Below, in pieces: positions 32,189 through 32,206 of a DNA stretch of 32,206 bases. The stretch is from Anaerovirgula multivorans (lineage in GTDB: Bacteria; Bacillota; Clostridia; Peptostreptococcales; Natronincolaceae): NCBI RefSeq assembly GCF_900188145.1, contig NZ_FZOJ01000042.1, positions 1 to 32,206 of the forward strand. The letters are read 5' to 3'. Every line of letters begins with the position of its first letter. Position 1 is the stretch's first letter. The notes under the pieces were generated by a model that had not been told where the DNA came from, ran no database searches, and saw only the letters and a program-made list of their open reading frames with translations. Position numbers and translations under genes: made by a program.

Positions 32189-32206
32189 ATGAGTAAAGAA
32201 GAAACT
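32189..32206 (+). CDS. Start of a gene cut by the window end
   Basis: ATG preceded by AAAGGAGGATGATTATC gives MSKEET and then the window ends. The ribosome binding site is strong and correctly spaced, so a real gene is likely. Its identity cannot be judged from six codons. Confidence 0.6.

Noticed and set aside
1..32206. CRISPR arrays, rRNA and tRNA genes
   Set aside because: No regularly spaced short repeats, no conserved rRNA blocks and no cloverleaf with a T-arm GTTCRANNC were found in my reading.

Overview
The window is AT-rich DNA with strong AGGAGG-type ribosome binding sites, intrinsic terminators, an Agr quorum-sensing locus, a BlaI/BlaR-type pair and a class I c-di-GMP riboswitch. 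Together these point to an anaerobic, low-GC Firmicute of the class Clostridia (an Alkaliphilus/Natronincola-like relative would fit, but the genus cannot be fixed from the sequence). No rRNA, tRNA or CRISPR array was seen.

Layout. 0-2.3 kb: a Sir2-family protein with an altered active-site motif, a family 6 DNA glycosylase and an anchored protein of unknown function. 2.3-3.6 kb: a decayed Nudix gene, a compact transcription unit built like a type I toxin gene (promoter, hidden Shine-Dalgarno, small hydrophobic peptide, strong terminator), and a Y1-transposase scrap. 3.9-5.7 kb: a SatD-like protein with an extra DNA-binding domain at each end, followed by its usual DUF3307 membrane partner. 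6.0-13.2 kb: an intact catabolic island on the minus strand (aconitase X large and small subunits, a TRAP transporter PQM set, an FAD oxidoreductase) with a divergent LysR regulator. The aconitase X small subunit has no stop codon and runs in frame into the TRAP binding protein. 13.5-16.0 kb: a BlaI repressor with a clear operator/promoter, and a BlaR1-type M56 protein that carries two M23 peptidase domains.

16.0-22.6 kb is a nest of mobile DNA: ISL3 pieces joined by a perfect 54-bp palindrome, an orphan c-di-GMP-I riboswitch, a sensor kinase cut by an IS3-family element, and that IS3 element itself cut by a recombinase-in-trio (RIT) element with three apparently intact tyrosine recombinases. 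22.6-28.8 kb is mostly decaying genes (exonuclease, two ABC permeases, IS1380-like and ISL3 transposases, a lantibiotic dehydratase stub) around two intact exported proteins. 29.0-32.0 kb holds a complete agr module: agrA and agrC, a terminator, then agrD and agrB; agrD is a 47-residue gene. The window ends on the first codons of a plus-strand gene.

How the parts work together: the aconitase X/TRAP island probably imports and dehydrates a small hydroxy-acid or hydroxyproline-like compound under LysR control. The agr module is a self-contained peptide signalling circuit. The kinase and LanB-type remnants suggest, without proving, that a lantibiotic-like locus once lay nearby and was broken by insertion sequences.
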